DNA from: Parabacteroides sp.
GTDB lineage: Bacteria > Bacteroidota > Bacteroidia > Bacteroidales > Tannerellaceae
NCBI GenBank assembly: GCA_022775005.1
Contig: JALFJR010000098.1
Location: 1 to 41,664, forward strand
DNA length: 41,664 bases
Direction of reading: 5' to 3'
Part shown: piece by piece, positions 16,985-25,897 of the stretch
Layout of the letters: the number at the start of each line of letters is the position of its first letter
Position numbering within the stretch: the first letter of the stretch is position 1
Position numbers and translations under genes: made by a program
Notes under the pieces: generated by a model
Database searches by the model: none
What the model saw: the letters and a program-made list of their open reading frames with translations, nothing else
Told to the model about the DNA's origin: nothing

Positions 16985-17794
16985 TTATTTCGTGATTGCT
17001 AAAATAACTGTAGTGATCACTGAGATCGCACTCAACACAGACGAGAAAACAGTTACGCTATACTGTTGAGCCGTGCTATAACGCGAATTTCTCTTCTTGG
17101 CATTATTCGGCTCCACATAAACTAAATCGTTCTGTTGGAGATAGAAATAGGGAGATGTAAAAATATCGGGACGCGTAATATCCAATCGAGCAAACTCCTT
17201 TTTCCCGTGATTCTCCCTAACCACTAAAATATTCTTACGGTTCGCATTAATGCTTAAATCACCAACCGATCCGAGTGCATCCAAAATGGAAAGGCGCTCA
17301 TTAGGAACGGTAAGACGACCCGGACGGGCTACCTCTCCCAAAATCGTCACTTTATAGTTAATGATTTGAATATTCACTAAAGCATCTGCTACATACACGC
17401 GTATCTTCTCTTGCAATAGATCACGCAATTGCTGTTTGGTCAAACCTTCCGCATGGATTTTCCCCAATACAGGGAAATTAATGTTGCCGTCTGTATCCAC
17501 CAAATAAGTTTGTAATTGCGTATTTGAAGCTATTCTGACCTGATCTGTCTCTTGAGCAAATGAGAATGCAGGAGGATTAAAAGGTGTGACTACCGTAGGA
17601 TCCCATGCCGTTACTGTGATTGTCAGCATATCATCCGTACAGATTTTGGCCGTATATGTTTGGCTCATCTGCTCAATCTGTTCTGCAGTTGCATTATCTA
17701 TACCTTGAAAATAGACCACATCTTTAGGCACAGAACATGCATTCAAGATCCACATGAACAAAGCTACTACTGATACAAATTTCAATTTCATCAT
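16985..17794 (-). CDS. Wza-like polysaccharide export outer-membrane lipoprotein
   Basis: The 269-residue product has a lipoprotein signal with Cys20 (ILNAC), a polysaccharide export domain (about 45-140, including DMLTITVTAWDP and NFPVLGKIHAEGL), and an SLBB-type segment (KVTILGEVARPGRLTVPNER). A C-terminal hydrophobic helix (about 245-267) follows; Bacteroidetes Wza-like proteins often carry such a tail. It forms the outer-membrane exit for the exopolysaccharide. It is the first gene of the five-gene operon down to wecG, with a full -7 element upstream at 17817-17824. Two tandem ATGs (17794 and 17791) are possible starts. Confidence 0.92.
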   Translation of the reverse strand: MMKLKFVSVVALFMWILNACSVPKDVVYFQGIDNATAEQIEQMSQTYTAKICTDDMLTITVTAWDPTVVTPFNPPAFSFAQETDQVRIASNTQLQTYLVDTDGNINFPVLGKIHAEGLTKQQLRDLLQEKIRVYVADALVNIQIINYKVTILGEVARPGRLTVPNERLSILDALGSVGDLSINANRKNILVVRENHGKKEFARLDITRPDIFTSPYFYLQQNDLVYVEPNNAKKRNSRYSTAQQYSVTVFSSVLSAISVITTVILAITK

Positions 17795-17816
17795 CTTATT
17801 TTCTTCAAAGGAGTTG

Positions 17817-17824
17817 CAAAGATA
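17817..17824 (-). promoter_or_regulatory. -7 promoter element of the polysaccharide export operon
   Basis: The minus strand reads TATCTTTG, a full TAnnTTTG match, 22 bases before the wza-like ATG. The leader would be short, leaving no room for the UpxY-type antitermination leader seen at many Bacteroides capsule loci. Confidence 0.65.
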
Positions 17825-17971
17825 CTATTTTTTCATGGAACAGAAGGGACTACCATCCTCTTCATCTTCCAAATTACATTTATAACGATACATCCTATCA
17901 GATATTGCTGCATCTTTTCTTGATTTTTTCACTCGATTTTACTTATTTTGCCCACAAATGAATATAAGAAT

Positions 17972-18811
17972 ATGGTGAACGTAGGAAAATACAATACATT
18001 AAAAGTCATCAAGGCCGTCGATTTCGGTTTGTACTTAGATGGTGGCGAGGGTAAGGAGATATTGCTTCCCACTCGTTATGTGCCGAAAGAGGCGAAAGTG
18101 GGTGACGAGATAGAGGTGTTCATCTATCATGACAATGAGGGGCGCTTGATTGCTACAACAGCACGCCCTTATGCGACTGTGGGCGAGTTTCAGTTTATGG
18201 AAGTGAAAGATGTAAACAAGACTGGTGCCTTCCTGAATTGGGGGATCATGAAAGACTTATTAGTACCTTTCAAGGAACAAAAAAAGGCGATGAGACCCGG
18301 TAAATGGTATTTGGTATATATTCGTCTTGATCATGTTACAGGACGCATCATGGCCTCTGCTCGCATTGAGAAGTTCTTGAACAACACCTTACCTCAATAT
18401 GAACGGGGAGAGGAGGTGGATCTATTAGTCGCAGACGAAACAGAATTAGGCTATAAAGTGATCATCAATAATCAACACACGGGATTGGTCTATTACGACG
18501 AGACCTTCCAGCGGTTAGAGAAGGGTGAGCATATCAAAGGATACATCAAAGAGGTTCGTGAGGATGAGAAAATAGATGTAAGCTTAATGCCATTGGGTTA
18601 TCAGAAGGTGGAGGGTATAGCAGGTACTATCCTGACAGCCTTGAAAGCGCAAGGTGGCTATATTGCCGTACATGACAAAAGTGAACCAGATGTGATCTAT
18701 GCGCTTTTCCGTTGCAGCAAGAAGGCGTTCAAACAGGCTATTGGTGCGCTTTACAAGCAGCACCTCATCACCTTAGAGGAAAAAGGAATCAGGTTGACTT
18801 CGTCAAATTAG
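17972..18811 (+). CDS. CvfB-like S1-domain RNA-binding protein
   Basis: The 279-residue product resembles the CvfB/YitL family: tandem S1-like domains (about 1-60, 65-135 and 140-210) followed by a winged-helix-like C-terminus (about 225-279, AFKQAIGALYKQHLI). Recognisable pieces are KVGDEIEVFIYHDNEGRLIATT and GAFLNWGIMKDLLVPF. CvfB homologues bind RNA and affect virulence-gene expression in Staphylococcus; the role here is unknown but probably post-transcriptional. I chose the ATG at 17972 over a TTG at 17948 because the latter overlaps a promoter-like TTATTTTG (17943-17950). It converges with lepA across a hairpin. Confidence 0.85.
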   Translation: MVNVGKYNTLKVIKAVDFGLYLDGGEGKEILLPTRYVPKEAKVGDEIEVFIYHDNEGRLIATTARPYATVGEFQFMEVKDVNKTGAFLNWGIMKDLLVPFKEQKKAMRPGKWYLVYIRLDHVTGRIMASARIEKFLNNTLPQYERGEEVDLLVADETELGYKVIINNQHTGLVYYDETFQRLEKGEHIKGYIKEVREDEKIDVSLMPLGYQKVEGIAGTILTALKAQGGYIAVHDKSEPDVIYALFRCSKKAFKQAIGALYKQHLITLEEKGIRLTSSN

Positions 18812-18821
18812 GAATTTGGAG

Positions 18822-18862
18822 TTAGGAATGAGGAATTAAAAGTCTTAACTCCTCAATCCTAA
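18822..18862. terminator. Bidirectional terminator-like inverted repeat between cvfB-like gene and lepA
   Basis: An 18-base arm at 18822-18839 pairs with 18845-18862 (two mismatches) around a 5-base loop. It lies between two convergent genes and could end transcription from both sides, although the T-run is weak. Confidence 0.6.
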
Positions 18863-18875
18863 TTCTACCCTATAA

Positions 18876-20663
18876 TTAGTCTAATTTCAATACCGCTAAG
18901 AAGGCCTTCTGAGGCACCTCTACCGTACCGATTTGTTTCATACGTTTCTTTCCCTCTTTCTGCTTCTCCAACAATTTACGTTTACGAGAGATATCACCAC
19001 CATAACACTTGGCCGTCACATCCTTACGTACGGCTTTTACGGTCTCACGGGCAATAATCTTCGCACCTATGGCTGCCTGAATCGCAATATCAAACTGTTG
19101 ACGAGGGATCAACTCCTTTAATTTTTCACACATACGACGTCCGAAAGAGACACTGTTATCCACATGCGTCAAGGTGGAAAGCGCATCCACAGGCTCACCA
19201 TTCAGCAGGATATCCAATTTCACCAACTTACTGGGACGATAATCATGCAGGTGATAATCGAAAGAGGCATACCCTTTCGAGATGCTCTTCAGTTTATCAT
19301 AGAAGTCGATCACGATCTCGCCCAAAGGCAGGTCGTAGAAGATCTCCACACGGTCGCCTGAGATATACTCCTGTTTGATCAGCACCCCTCGTTTGCCCAA
19401 GCAAAGGGTCATGATGGGGCCAATATACGTGGTATTGGTGATCACCGATGCCCGAATGAAAGGCTCGTCAATGTGATCTATCAACGTGGGATCAGGCAAT
19501 CCACCGGGGTTATGTACCTCAATCGCCTCTCCTTTCTTGGTATGCACGATATAGGAAACGTTGGGCACCGTAGTGATCACGTCCATATTAAACTCACGAT
19601 CGAGACGTTCCTGCACAATCTCCATGTGCAGCAATCCCAAGAAGCCGCAACGGAAACCGAAACCCAATGCCGCGGAGCTCTCTGGCTGGAACGTCAACGA
19701 TGCATCGTTCAGCTGCAACTTCTCCAACGAGGCACGCAGGTTCTCAAAATCTTCGCTATCTATCGGATAAACACCCGCGAATACCATCGGTTTCACCTCC
19801 TCAAAACCAGCGATACCCTCCGCTGCAGGACGGGCCACATGGGTAATCGTATCGCCTACTCGCACCTCCCGAGAGGTCTTGATACCAGAAATGATATACC
19901 CCACATCGCCTGTCCGAATCTCATTTCGAGGCGACATGGTCAGCTTCAACACACCTACCTCATCCGCATCATACTCCTTCTCTGTCGCAATGAACTTCAC
20001 CCGATCTCCTTGGTGAATCACCCCATTCTCTACCTTAAAGTAAGCAATGATGCCACGGAAAGGATTGAACACCGAGTCGAAAATCAAGCATTGCAACGGA
20101 GCCTCCGGATCTCCTTTAGGCGCAGGCACCTTCTCCACAATGGTATCCAGGATTTGTATCACGCCTTCACCCGTCTTTCCACTCGCACGCAGGATATCCT
20201 CTCTTGGACAACCTAACAGCTCCACAATTTGGTCTTCCACCTCATCAGGCATCGCACTCGGCAGGTCAATCTTATTCATCACAGGAATAATCTCCAGGTC
20301 ATTCTCAATGGCCATATAGAGGTTAGAGATCGTTTGCGCCTGAATGCCCTGTGCCGCATCCACGATCAATAAAGCGCCCTCACAAGCCGCAATAGAACGT
20401 GATACCTCATACGAAAAATCGACATGCCCCGGAGTGTCAATCAGGTTTAGAATATAGTTCTCTCCTTTATAGGAATAATTCATCTGTATCGCATGGCTCT
20501 TGATCGTGATGCCACGCTCGCGCTCAAGGTCCATGTCATCGAGCACCTGAGCCTGCATATCCTTGCCTTCCACCGTTTTGGTATATTCCAAAAGACGGTC
20601 GGCCAAGGTACTTTTACCGTGATCAATATGGGCAATAATACAAAAATTGCGAATATTCTTCAT
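18876..20663 (-). CDS. lepA: Elongation factor 4 (LepA), ribosome back-translocating GTPase
   Basis: This 595-residue protein has the normal LepA length and order. The GTPase domain has its P-loop at about 11-19 (AHIDHGKST), then DTPGHVDF and MNKIDLP; EF-G-like domains II, III and V follow. The LepA-specific C-terminal domain ends in [17 protein letters not shown]. It binds ribosomes and remodels stalled or mis-translocated complexes. It is transcribed alone from a TAtcTTTG element (20686-20693), divergent from the TPR gene. Confidence 0.98.
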   Translation of the reverse strand: MKNIRNFCIIAHIDHGKSTLADRLLEYTKTVEGKDMQAQVLDDMDLERERGITIKSHAIQMNYSYKGENYILNLIDTPGHVDFSYEVSRSIAACEGALLIVDAAQGIQAQTISNLYMAIENDLEIIPVMNKIDLPSAMPDEVEDQIVELLGCPREDILRASGKTGEGVIQILDTIVEKVPAPKGDPEAPLQCLIFDSVFNPFRGIIAYFKVENGVIHQGDRVKFIATEKEYDADEVGVLKLTMSPRNEIRTGDVGYIISGIKTSREVRVGDTITHVARPAAEGIAGFEEVKPMVFAGVYPIDSEDFENLRASLEKLQLNDASLTFQPESSAALGFGFRCGFLGLLHMEIVQERLDREFNMDVITTVPNVSYIVHTKKGEAIEVHNPGGLPDPTLIDHIDEPFIRASVITNTTYIGPIMTLCLGKRGVLIKQEYISGDRVEIFYDLPLGEIVIDFYDKLKSISKGYASFDYHLHDYRPSKLVKLDILLNGEPVDALSTLTHVDNSVSFGRRMCEKLKELIPRQQFDIAIQAAIGAKIIARETVKAVRKDVTAKCYGGDISRKRKLLEKQKEGKKRMKQIGTVEVPQKAFLAVLKLD

Positions 20664-20685
20664 CTAAAAACTTATTTTTTGTGGG

Positions 20686-20723
20686 CAAAGATACAGATTA
20701 AAGCCGAAATTAGGTTACTTTTG
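20686..20723. promoter_or_regulatory. Divergent -7 elements for lepA (minus) and TPR gene (plus)
   Basis: CAAAGATA at 20686-20693 is TATCTTTG on the minus strand, 22 bases before the lepA ATG. TACTTTTG at 20716-20723 on the plus strand is 23 bases before the TPR gene. Both match TAnnTTTG. The two promoters share an intergenic space of 83 bases, so their upstream elements must overlap. Confidence 0.6.
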
Positions 20724-20746
20724 GCTTCTCATTTATACAGTGCGAT

Positions 20747-22945
20747 ATGATGACTTTACAAGAGATAAACAAGACATACAACCGGATTATTGGCTTATTA
20801 GACGCAAAGGAGCTGAAAGAGGCTTTTGAGCAGACACAAAGCCTGATTGCCGGCATTCGTGATTACTCGTTCATGGATCAGCTGAATGAATTGCAAGACA
20901 CCTATAAATATATGTTACGCTATCGACTGGAGGGAGCTAAAGACCCGATGGAGGATCAGATCTACCATAACGTGATCGCCTCGACCTATCAGTTAGCGGA
21001 TCAGGTGCGCAACAAAGCCTTGATCGTGGAATCGCCTCTGACCTATTATAGTTACCGCCGTTCTTTGCGGAAGCAACCGATTCCATCTTACACGCAATTA
21101 CACAAGGAATTGCAAGAAATGGCAGCGTACCAGTCAGAAGCTGGAGATACTGTAGTGGGGGTCAGTCGTAAAATTGAAGCAGCCACTGAACAACTCTTCA
21201 ATAAATTATGGACAGCCGATCCACTGAGTACGGAAGAAGTAGTTGATTTGCGAGCCCTCTTGAGAGACAAAAATCTTCCTTTCGAGGTGGCATGCCAAGT
21301 CATATCCGCCTTATTATTAGCTTTACAAACCTCATTCGACATTGCCAAACTCTCATTGCTTTTTGATGCTGCGGAACTAGATCATGAGGAGATCCGATGC
21401 AGGGCACTGATTTGCATCTTGTTAACGCTGTCCTTTTATCGTGAGCGAACTGCTGTTTATCCAGAGATCGACCGCAGGTTAGCAGCCTTGGCCGACTTTA
21501 TCCCCGACTTCACTTCTTTGCTGAGACAAATCACCTTGCGCTTCATTTTGGCTCGTGAGACAGAGAAGATCAATCAAAAATTGCAGAACGAGATCTTGCC
21601 ACAGTTGTTGAAAAACAACCCAATTCTCAACCAAAAAATTCAAGCGGAAGAAATTTCACCAGAGCTGTTCAGTGAAGGAATGAATCCCGAATGGGAAGCT
21701 TATTTGTCGAGTCAGCAGACAGAGAAGCAGATGGAGGCCTTTGCCGAGATGCAGCGAGAAGGAGCCGATATGATGCACTCCTCATTCGTGCACCTCAAGC
21801 ATTACCCCTTCTTTCGAGAAGTAGGCAATTGGTTTTTACCGTTTAGCATGTCTCATTCCGCTATTCAAGCCATTCTTGATGGAGCAGACAAAGCAACCAC
21901 CTTACTGAATCTCCTCACGCAGAACAGGAATATATGCAACTCTGACAAGTATTCACTCTACCTCAGCATGACAGATATTCCCAAGCAACTGCGTCAAATG
22001 ATGAGTCAAAAAATGGGAGATGAGATGATCGGATTAATAAAGAAGTCCACATCCAATCTGCAATCTCCCCAGAAACAGCGTGAATTGATCATTGGTCAAT
22101 ATGTCCAAGATCTGTATCGCTTTTTCAAACTTTACCCAAGTCATTTGGATTTCGAAGATGTCTTCACCTATCCGTTAGACTTCCATAACCTGACACTTTT
22201 GAAGCCCTACATGGCTGATAAAGAAACATTAAGCACTATCGGAGAGTATTACCTACGAAAAAACTATTTCGCTGACGCTTTGACTGTGTTTAATCAACTC
22301 AGCGAAATTGACGAAGAGAATGGCGAGCTATTCCAGAAGAAAGGGTATTGCAAACAGATGATGGGGCAAACAGAAGAGGCCTTGCAAACCTATTTGCGAG
22401 CAGATTTGACTCATACGGACAGTAAATGGCTGAATCGTCGTATTGCCTCTTGTTATCGCAACCTGAAACAACCAGAAAAGGCGCTCATTTACTACCGACG
22501 TTTAGAGGCAAAGCAACCGAACGATATGAACTTGCAAATTAATATCGGTCATTGCTATCTGGAATTAAGAAATTTCAGCGAAGCCCTGAAATACTTCTTC
22601 AAGGTAGATTATTTAGACAATCAATCCACCAAAGCCTGGAGACCGATTGCCTGGTGCAGTTTCCTCATTGGCAAATATGATCAAGCACGCAATTACTACC
22701 GCAAGATCTTGGCAAATAAGCCAACCACACAAGATTACCTGAACGCCGGCCACACAGAATGGGCGCTGCAACAGCTAAAACAGGCTGTTAGTTATTATAA
22801 AGAGGCTGTCCGTTGTGAGCAAGGCCATTTCGACACCTTCTTGGAAGCCTTCCGACAAGACATTCCAGACTTAATGCAAGCCGGAATTGAGGAAAAGGAG
22901 ATTCCTCTTATGTTAGATCAAGTGCGTTACGTTTCTTCCGACTGA
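20747..22945 (+). CDS. Large tetratricopeptide-repeat protein, function unknown
   Basis: This 732-residue protein has no signal peptide, so it is probably cytoplasmic. The N-terminal two-thirds is helical and matches no domain I recognise (QTQSLIAGIRDYSFMDQL near the start). From about residue 495 there are at least five TPR-like repeats (YFADALTVFNQLSEID, QTEEALQTYLRADL, KPEKALIYYRRLEAKQP-like, NFSEALKYFFKVDYLD, KYDQARNYYRKILANKP). TPRs mediate protein-protein contacts; partners are unknown. Tandem ATGs at 20747 and 20750 are both possible starts. It is transcribed alone, divergent from lepA, and ends at a hairpin shared with tsaB. Confidence 0.85.
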   Translation: MMTLQEINKTYNRIIGLLDAKELKEAFEQTQSLIAGIRDYSFMDQLNELQDTYKYMLRYRLEGAKDPMEDQIYHNVIASTYQLADQVRNKALIVESPLTYYSYRRSLRKQPIPSYTQLHKELQEMAAYQSEAGDTVVGVSRKIEAATEQLFNKLWTADPLSTEEVVDLRALLRDKNLPFEVACQVISALLLALQTSFDIAKLSLLFDAAELDHEEIRCRALICILLTLSFYRERTAVYPEIDRRLAALADFIPDFTSLLRQITLRFILARETEKINQKLQNEILPQLLKNNPILNQKIQAEEISPELFSEGMNPEWEAYLSSQQTEKQMEAFAEMQREGADMMHSSFVHLKHYPFFREVGNWFLPFSMSHSAIQAILDGADKATTLLNLLTQNRNICNSDKYSLYLSMTDIPKQLRQMMSQKMGDEMIGLIKKSTSNLQSPQKQRELIIGQYVQDLYRFFKLYPSHLDFEDVFTYPLDFHNLTLLKPYMADKETLSTIGEYYLRKNYFADALTVFNQLSEIDEENGELFQKKGYCKQMMGQTEEALQTYLRADLTHTDSKWLNRRIASCYRNLKQPEKALIYYRRLEAKQPNDMNLQINIGHCYLELRNFSEALKYFFKVDYLDNQSTKAWRPIAWCSFLIGKYDQARNYYRKILANKPTTQDYLNAGHTEWALQQLKQAVSYYKEAVRCEQGHFDTFLEAFRQDIPDLMQAGIEEKEIPLMLDQVRYVSSD

Positions 22946-22961
22946 AAATTCATCGTACAAG

Positions 22962-22995
22962 GGATGGCCCATTCTTAGGCCATCCTCTCTTTTTT
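22962..22995 (+). terminator. Intrinsic terminator after TPR gene, overlapping the tsaB 3' end
   Basis: GGATGGCC (22962-22969) pairs perfectly with GGCCATCC (22978-22985) around an 8-base loop, with a T-rich tail to 22995 on the plus strand. The right arm lies inside the last codons of the convergent tsaB gene. Confidence 0.8.
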
Positions 22996-23694
22996 AGTTT
23001 CTCCCAACACTTTATTCTTTGCGATGGTTGCCTGAAACTCCTTCAAATAGAAGGGCTCAAAATAGGCTACATTCTCAAATCGCTTCTCAGTAAAAGCCTT
23101 TGCAGAAAGTGGAGCCATCTCCGCAGCCAATGGATATACATCAGGAAGGAAGTATGCATTCGCATCCGTAATAACCGACTGGCATTTAGCCGCTCCGTCA
23201 CCAAAGAAACAAACCTTTCCCCTCTCCAGATAGTTCGCATAAGTCTGTGCATCAACAATATCTGCCATAGCGGTACGAATAGGTTGAAGCGAAGCATCAA
23301 AAAGCTCCGCATATACCTCCATACGGCGAGCATCAATCATTGAACAATACTGATAATCAACTGCTCCCTGCATCTTACGAACTGCGGAAGAAGCCAACAA
23401 AGAAAGAGTTGACACACTGATCAATGGGATATCCGCACCGAAACACAACCCCTTAGCGACTGACACACCGATACGCAATCCCGTATAAGAACCAGGGCCA
23501 CTACTAACCGCTACCGCATCCAGCTGGCGACCTTGACTCTTTACCCATTGGATCATTTTTTCCACATATACTCCCAATAAAGAGGCATGCGAAGGTCCCT
23601 CAAACGAGTGTTGCTCAAAAAGCACCTTCTCCCCTTCTGTCAACGCAGCCGAACAAACAGCTGTCGAAGTCTCGATATTCAATATCAATGCCAT
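22975..23694 (-). CDS. tsaB: tRNA threonylcarbamoyladenosine biosynthesis protein TsaB
   Basis: The 239-residue product is an ASKHA-fold protein of TsaB type: NIETSTAVCSAAL (6-18) replaces the metal-binding features of TsaD, followed by GPSHASLLG (33-41) and SSGPGSYTGLRIGVSVAKGL. TsaB scaffolds TsaD and TsaE to make t6A at position 37 of ANN-decoding tRNAs. Length is normal. It is transcribed alone from a TAccTTTG element, divergent from yicC with promoters 13 bases apart. Its stop overlaps the terminator of the convergent TPR gene. Confidence 0.95.
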   Translation of the reverse strand: MALILNIETSTAVCSAALTEGEKVLFEQHSFEGPSHASLLGVYVEKMIQWVKSQGRQLDAVAVSSGPGSYTGLRIGVSVAKGLCFGADIPLISVSTLSLLASSAVRKMQGAVDYQYCSMIDARRMEVYAELFDASLQPIRTAMADIVDAQTYANYLERGKVCFFGDGAAKCQSVITDANAYFLPDVYPLAAEMAPLSAKAFTEKRFENVAYFEPFYLKEFQATIAKNKVLGETKKERMA

Positions 23695-23725
23695 ACTATA
23701 GCTTTCTTTTTTGATTATGCAGGCA

Positions 23726-23754
23726 CAAAGGTAAAGATATAATTTCTATCTTTG
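23726..23754. promoter_or_regulatory. Closely packed divergent -7 elements for tsaB and yicC
   Basis: CAAAGGTA at 23726-23733 reads TACCTTTG on the minus strand (tsaB), and TATCTTTG at 23747-23754 serves yicC on the plus strand. Only 13 bases separate them, so RNA polymerase binding at one promoter should hinder the other. Confidence 0.65.
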
Positions 23755-23775
23755 CGAAAATTTTATAGATTAAGG

Positions 23776-24648
23776 ATGATACAATCAATGACCGGATTTG
23801 GAAAGGCAACCGTAGAGTTACCTTCCAAAAAAGTAACTATCGAGATTAAAGCATTGAATAGCAAGCAACTTGATCTCTCCACTCGTATCCCTTCTATTTA
23901 TAGGGAGAACGAGATGGAAGTACGTAATCTCCTCCTCCAGAAATTAGAAAGAGGGAAAGTTGACTTTAGTATCTTTATTGAATATATCGGCAAAGACGTT
24001 CCCACTCAAATCAATGTGGCCGCCATAGAGAATTATTATCTTCAAATAAAAGCGATTGCCGAGCGCCTACACCTTCCGGAACCTACGGATTGGTTTCAGT
24101 CTCTGTTGCGCCTTCCGGACGCTATTCATACCGACCAACCAGAAGCAGATGAGAGCGAATGGGAAACTGTGAGAGCAACCATTGAAGAGGCCATTCAGCA
24201 TCTATGTGACTTTCGTATCCAAGAGGGTGCAATGTTGCAACAACTATTTGAACAGAAAATTGCCAACATTGCTCGTTTATTGAAAGAAGTTGCAGTGTAT
24301 GAATCAGAACGTGTAGCCAAGATTAAGGCACGTATCCTTGATAACTTACAAAAAGTGGCAGAGCAAGATTACGACAAGAATCGTTTCGAACAAGAAATGA
24401 TCTATTATATTGAGAAACTGGATATCAACGAAGAAAAGAATCGCCTGGATAATCACCTCAAGTATTTCCTCACTACAATGGAAAAAGGACTTGGCCAAGG
24501 GAAAAAGTTAGGTTTTATCGCTCAAGAAATGGGACGCGAGATCAACACATTAGGATCCAAGAGCAACCATGCGGAGATGCAAAAAATCGTCGTTCAAATG
24601 AAAGACGAATTAGAGCAAATCAAGGAACAGGTATTAAACGTACTATAA
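23776..24648 (+). CDS. yicC: YicC-family endoribonuclease
   Basis: The 290-residue product starts with the hallmark MIQSMTGFGKA and continues with VEIKALNSKQLDL-like and LDINEEKNRLDNHLKYF; it ends GREINTLGSKSNHAEMQKIVVQMKDELEQIKEQ-type helix. YicC proteins are metal-dependent endoribonucleases involved in RNA decay and stationary-phase fitness. I chose the ATG at 23776 (preceded by TAAGG) because a longer frame from 23752 begins inside the -7 element. It is followed by gmk (16-base gap) and nadD (5-base gap) in one operon; yicC-gmk is a widespread pairing. Confidence 0.93.
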   Translation: MIQSMTGFGKATVELPSKKVTIEIKALNSKQLDLSTRIPSIYRENEMEVRNLLLQKLERGKVDFSIFIEYIGKDVPTQINVAAIENYYLQIKAIAERLHLPEPTDWFQSLLRLPDAIHTDQPEADESEWETVRATIEEAIQHLCDFRIQEGAMLQQLFEQKIANIARLLKEVAVYESERVAKIKARILDNLQKVAEQDYDKNRFEQEMIYYIEKLDINEEKNRLDNHLKYFLTTMEKGLGQGKKLGFIAQEMGREINTLGSKSNHAEMQKIVVQMKDELEQIKEQVLNVL

Positions 24649-24664
24649 TATATTAAGGTAGGCT

Positions 24665-25231
24665 ATGGCAGGCAAACTGATCATTTTCTCGGCTCCTTCC
24701 GGATCCGGCAAATCGACTATCATCAATTATTTGCTACAGCAATCGTTACGTTTACGCTTTTCTATCTCGGCGACCAGCCGTGCACCACGAGGAACGGAGC
24801 AGAATGGCGTAGAATACTACTTTCTTACCCCTGAGGAGTTTAAGGCTCGTATTGCCAAAGGAGATTTCTTAGAATACGAGGAGGTTTATACTGACAAGTT
24901 TTATGGAACACTGAAGAGTGAGGTTGAACGCATTCTCGATGAAGGAGACAATGTGATCTTTGATGTAGATGTAGTGGGTGGTTGCAACATCAAACATTAT
25001 TATGGCGAACGAGCGCTCTCCGTATTCATTCAACCACCCAGCATCGAGGAGTTACGCAAACGGTTGGTTGGGCGAGGCACCGACACGCCAGAGGTGATCG
25101 AAAGCCGCATCGCTAAAGCGGAGTATGAGTTAAGCTTTGCAGATAAATTTGATACGGTCGTGATCAACGACGACCTGGAAACAGCCAAGGCAAACGCTTT
25201 GCAGGTCATCCGGACCTTTTTAGCGAAATAA
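24665..25231 (+). CDS. gmk: Guanylate kinase
   Basis: This 188-residue enzyme phosphorylates GMP to GDP with ATP. The P-loop APSGSGKST is at 10-18; the GMP-binding stretch includes [18 protein letters not shown], and [10 protein letters not shown] and DVDVVGG follow as in other guanylate kinases. Length is standard. It is the middle gene of the yicC-gmk-nadD operon. Confidence 0.97.
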   Translation: MAGKLIIFSAPSGSGKSTIINYLLQQSLRLRFSISATSRAPRGTEQNGVEYYFLTPEEFKARIAKGDFLEYEEVYTDKFYGTLKSEVERILDEGDNVIFDVDVVGGCNIKHYYGERALSVFIQPPSIEELRKRLVGRGTDTPEVIESRIAKAEYELSFADKFDTVVINDDLETAKANALQVIRTFLAK

Positions 25232-25236
25232 CAACG

Positions 25237-25797
25237 ATGGCAGCAAAGATTGGTATCTTCAGTGGCTCTTTCAATCCAATCCACATTGGTCATCTGGCCT
25301 TAGCCAACTGGCTCTGCGCTTACGAGGAATTAGACGAGGTGTGGTTTGTCATCACACCTCATAATCCCTTGAAGCAGAAAGAGCATTTGATGGATGACTA
25401 TTTGCGTTTAGAAATGGCTCAAGCCGCTATCCAAGGCTATCCAAAGTTCAAAGTAAGCGATGTGGAGTTTCATCTGCCTCAACCCTCCTACTCCATTGAC
25501 ACGCTGCGTGCCTTACATCAAGCTCATCCGGATAAGTCATTCTATTTCATCATTGGAGCGGATAACTGGCAACTCTTTCCCCGCTGGAAGGCGCATGAGG
25601 AGATTTTGCGAGATTACAACCTGCTGATCTATCCCCGCAAAGGTTATACTATTTCTATTCCCGACTCTTGCCCCAATGTCCATACGGCAAACGCCCCTTT
25701 ATTAGAGATCTCCTCGACCTTTATCCGGGAAGCCCATGCCGCAGGCAAGGATGTACGTTTTTTCCTGCCTGAAGGGGTTAGACCTTACTTCTATTAA
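25237..25797 (+). CDS. nadD: Nicotinate-nucleotide adenylyltransferase
   Basis: The 186-residue product makes nicotinate adenine dinucleotide from NaMN and ATP in NAD synthesis. It shows the nucleotidyltransferase motif [10 protein letters not shown] (10-19, with H16 and H19), [15 protein letters not shown], and the C-terminal ISSTFIREA. It begins 5 bases after gmk and closes the operon. The 100 bases that follow contain the lysS promoter. Confidence 0.96.
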   Translation: MAAKIGIFSGSFNPIHIGHLALANWLCAYEELDEVWFVITPHNPLKQKEHLMDDYLRLEMAQAAIQGYPKFKVSDVEFHLPQPSYSIDTLRALHQAHPDKSFYFIIGADNWQLFPRWKAHEEILRDYNLLIYPRKGYTISIPDSCPNVHTANAPLLEISSTFIREAHAAGKDVRFFLPEGVRPYFY

Positions 25798-25863
25798 CTC
25801 CCATCATTCAAACTTATTCAACGGGAAACTATCTGTTTGCAGTTAGGCAATCGAAATATTTTG

Positions 25864-25871
25864 TATTTTTG
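25864..25871 (+). promoter_or_regulatory. -7 promoter element of lysS-gpsA-pgi
   Basis: TATTTTTG matches TAnnTTTG, 26 bases before the lysS ATG. A TTTG at 25836-25839 is 24 bases upstream, a little farther than usual. Confidence 0.6.
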
Positions 25872-25897
25872 CGCCGATTATACAAAATATTGGCATA

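Noticed and set aside
19473-20216. Plus-strand open frame of 247 codons inside lepA
   Set aside because: Antisense shadow of a strongly conserved gene with no start signals or recognisable product.
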